This document shows, piece after piece, positions 4,633 to 5,587 of a stretch of 5,587 bases of DNA. The position numbers were made by a program, and so were the translations under genes. The notes beneath the pieces are model-generated. The model worked only from the letters and a program-made list of their open reading frames with translations. It did not search any database and had not been told where the DNA came from. The stretch comes from Candidatus Peregrinibacteria bacterium RIFCSPLOWO2_01_FULL_48_20 (GTDB lineage Bacteria; Patescibacteriota; Gracilibacteria; UBA1369; 2-02-FULL-48-14): contig MFXB01000051.1 of the NCBI GenBank assembly GCA_001787475.1, positions 1 through 5,587 of the forward strand, read 5' to 3'. Position 1 is the first letter of the stretch. Every line of letters starts with the position of its first letter.

Positions 4633-5587
4633 ATGACGACCCTGGAAAAAGCACAACAGTATTGTATCCAGACCTATGTCAAGTATCCGCTTGAACTTGT
4701 GCGTGGCGAGGGGAGATATGTATGGGATAGCGAGGGGAAAAAATATCTTGATTTTTACGGTGGGCATGCAGTGTGTTTGATGGGGCATTGCGTGCCGGAG
4801 ATTATTGCAGCGGTAGAAAAACAAAGTCGGGAACTCATGTTTTATTCTAATATTTTTGATACAGCACCAGCGGCGGATTTGGCCGAGAAATTAGCAAAAA
4901 CACTTTTGCCGGCTTCTTACCGTGTGTATTTCGCCAACTCGGGATCCGAGGCAAATGAGACAGCTATCAAAATTGCGCGTAAACATATGGGACGCACGAA
5001 GCTTGTTTCTTTTCATCATGCGTTTCATGGACGGTCTATGACAACCGTTGCAGTGACAGGACTTCCTTCCTATCATCAATTTCACCCGGATTTTGATAGT
5101 TATACGACATTTGTAGAATTAGGTGATATCGCAGCGACAAAAGCTGCAATAACGGAGGAAACGGCTGCGGTTATTGTTGAACCGATTCAGAGTATTGGTG
5201 GGGTAAATATGGCAGAAGCATCTTTTTATCAAGCACTTGAAGCGGAATGTCGCAAAAAAGGCGCACTTTTGATTTTTGATGAAGTGCAGACCGGTTTGGG
5301 ACGAACGGGTACCATGTGGTTTGCGCAATATCTTGGAGTGACGCCTGATATTATAACGACTGCGAAAGGAATTGCCGGAGGATTGCCTTTGAGCGTAGTG
5401 CTTGTTAGCACCGAGGTCGCCGCAAAGATAAAAGTTGGTGATCATGCTACAACGTTTGGCGGCGGACCCGTGGTGTGTGCTGCCGGAAATGCGGTTATGG
5501 ATATCTTATCGCAAGCAGGATTCCTGGATGCCGTTATGCAGAAAGAGCAAATGATTCGTGACGGTCTAGCGAGGTTTCCCGAGGTGG
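4633..5587 (+). CDS. argD: N-acyl-ornithine aminotransferase, partial (3' end outside window)
   Basis: This PLP-dependent class-III aminotransferase converts N-acyl-glutamate semialdehyde and glutamate to N-acyl-ornithine and 2-oxoglutarate. The frame is open for 318 codons to the window edge; the family is usually about 390-400 residues, so roughly 75-80 residues are missing. Visible motifs are NSGSEANE at 102-109 (cofactor phosphate binding), HHAFHGR at 128-134, DEVQTGLGRTG at 216-226 (the Asp contacts the pyridine nitrogen) and TTAKGIAGGLP at 242-252, where Lys245 forms the Schiff base. TTFGGGP at 273-279 has Gly where many ArgD proteins have Asn. ATG 4633 is the first start after the argC stop, 18 bases away, and the N-terminus aligns with the family. 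LysJ-type or succinylornithine aminotransferases are close relatives and cannot be separated by eye. Confidence 0.93.
   Translation, partial: MTTLEKAQQYCIQTYVKYPLELVRGEGRYVWDSEGKKYLDFYGGHAVCLMGHCVPEIIAAVEKQSRELMFYSNIFDTAPAADLAEKLAKTLLPASYRVYFANSGSEANETAIKIARKHMGRTKLVSFHHAFHGRSMTTVAVTGLPSYHQFHPDFDSYTTFVELGDIAATKAAITEETAAVIVEPIQSIGGVNMAEASFYQALEAECRKKGALLIFDEVQTGLGRTGTMWFAQYLGVTPDIITTAKGIAGGLPLSVVLVSTEVAAKIKVGDHATTFGGGPVVCAAGNAVMDILSQAGFLDAVMQKEQMIRDGLARFPEV

Noticed and set aside
648..5445. Open frames on the minus strand
   Set aside because: All lie opposite strongly recognisable + strand genes, contain low-complexity Arg/His-rich translations and show no domain motifs.

Overview
The window holds most of a co-directional (+ strand) arginine-biosynthesis operon. 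It opens with the downstream part of a T-box-type leader (positions 1-157). Five tightly packed genes follow: argG, an argF' of the N-acyl-ornithine carbamoyltransferase type, an unrecognised P-loop ATPase-like gene, argC, and an argD that runs off the right edge. Gaps between genes are 16-24 bases, and the P-loop gene and argC overlap by 13 bases, so all five are probably read from one transcript.

How the genes work together (family knowledge plus inference): ArgC reduces an N-acyl-glutamyl phosphate to the semialdehyde. ArgD transaminates that to N-acyl-ornithine. ArgF' carbamoylates the still acylated ornithine to N-acyl-citrulline. After deacylation by an enzyme not in the window, ArgG adds aspartate to give argininosuccinate. 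This is the route known from Xanthomonas (acetyl) and Bacteroides (succinyl), in which free ornithine is not an intermediate. No N-acetylglutamate kinase (argB), acyltransferase, deacylase or argH is visible. They may lie downstream of position 5587. The unknown gene between argF' and argC has a conserved-looking N-terminal domain followed by a BioD/DUF1611-like nucleotide-binding domain. It is the main functional unknown.

Regulation: the leader folds on paper into a stem with a GUGA tetraloop, then a T-box antiterminator with a 7-base UGGUAUC bulge. A mutually exclusive 14-bp terminator followed by seven T's comes next. Uncharged tRNA (tRNA-Arg is the logical candidate) would therefore allow read-through into argG. 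The codon-reading part of Stem I and the promoter are cut off by the window's left edge or cannot be identified.

Organism: a bacterium with the standard genetic code. All four visible stop codons are TAA, and no in-frame TGA is used. None of the five starts has a good Shine-Dalgarno sequence, and short A/T-rich stretches sit in front of them instead. ArgG and ArgF' resemble Bacteroidetes-type enzymes, yet T-box control is typical of Firmicutes and a few other phyla. The mixture suggests an uncultivated or deep-branching lineage, which I cannot name from sequence alone.
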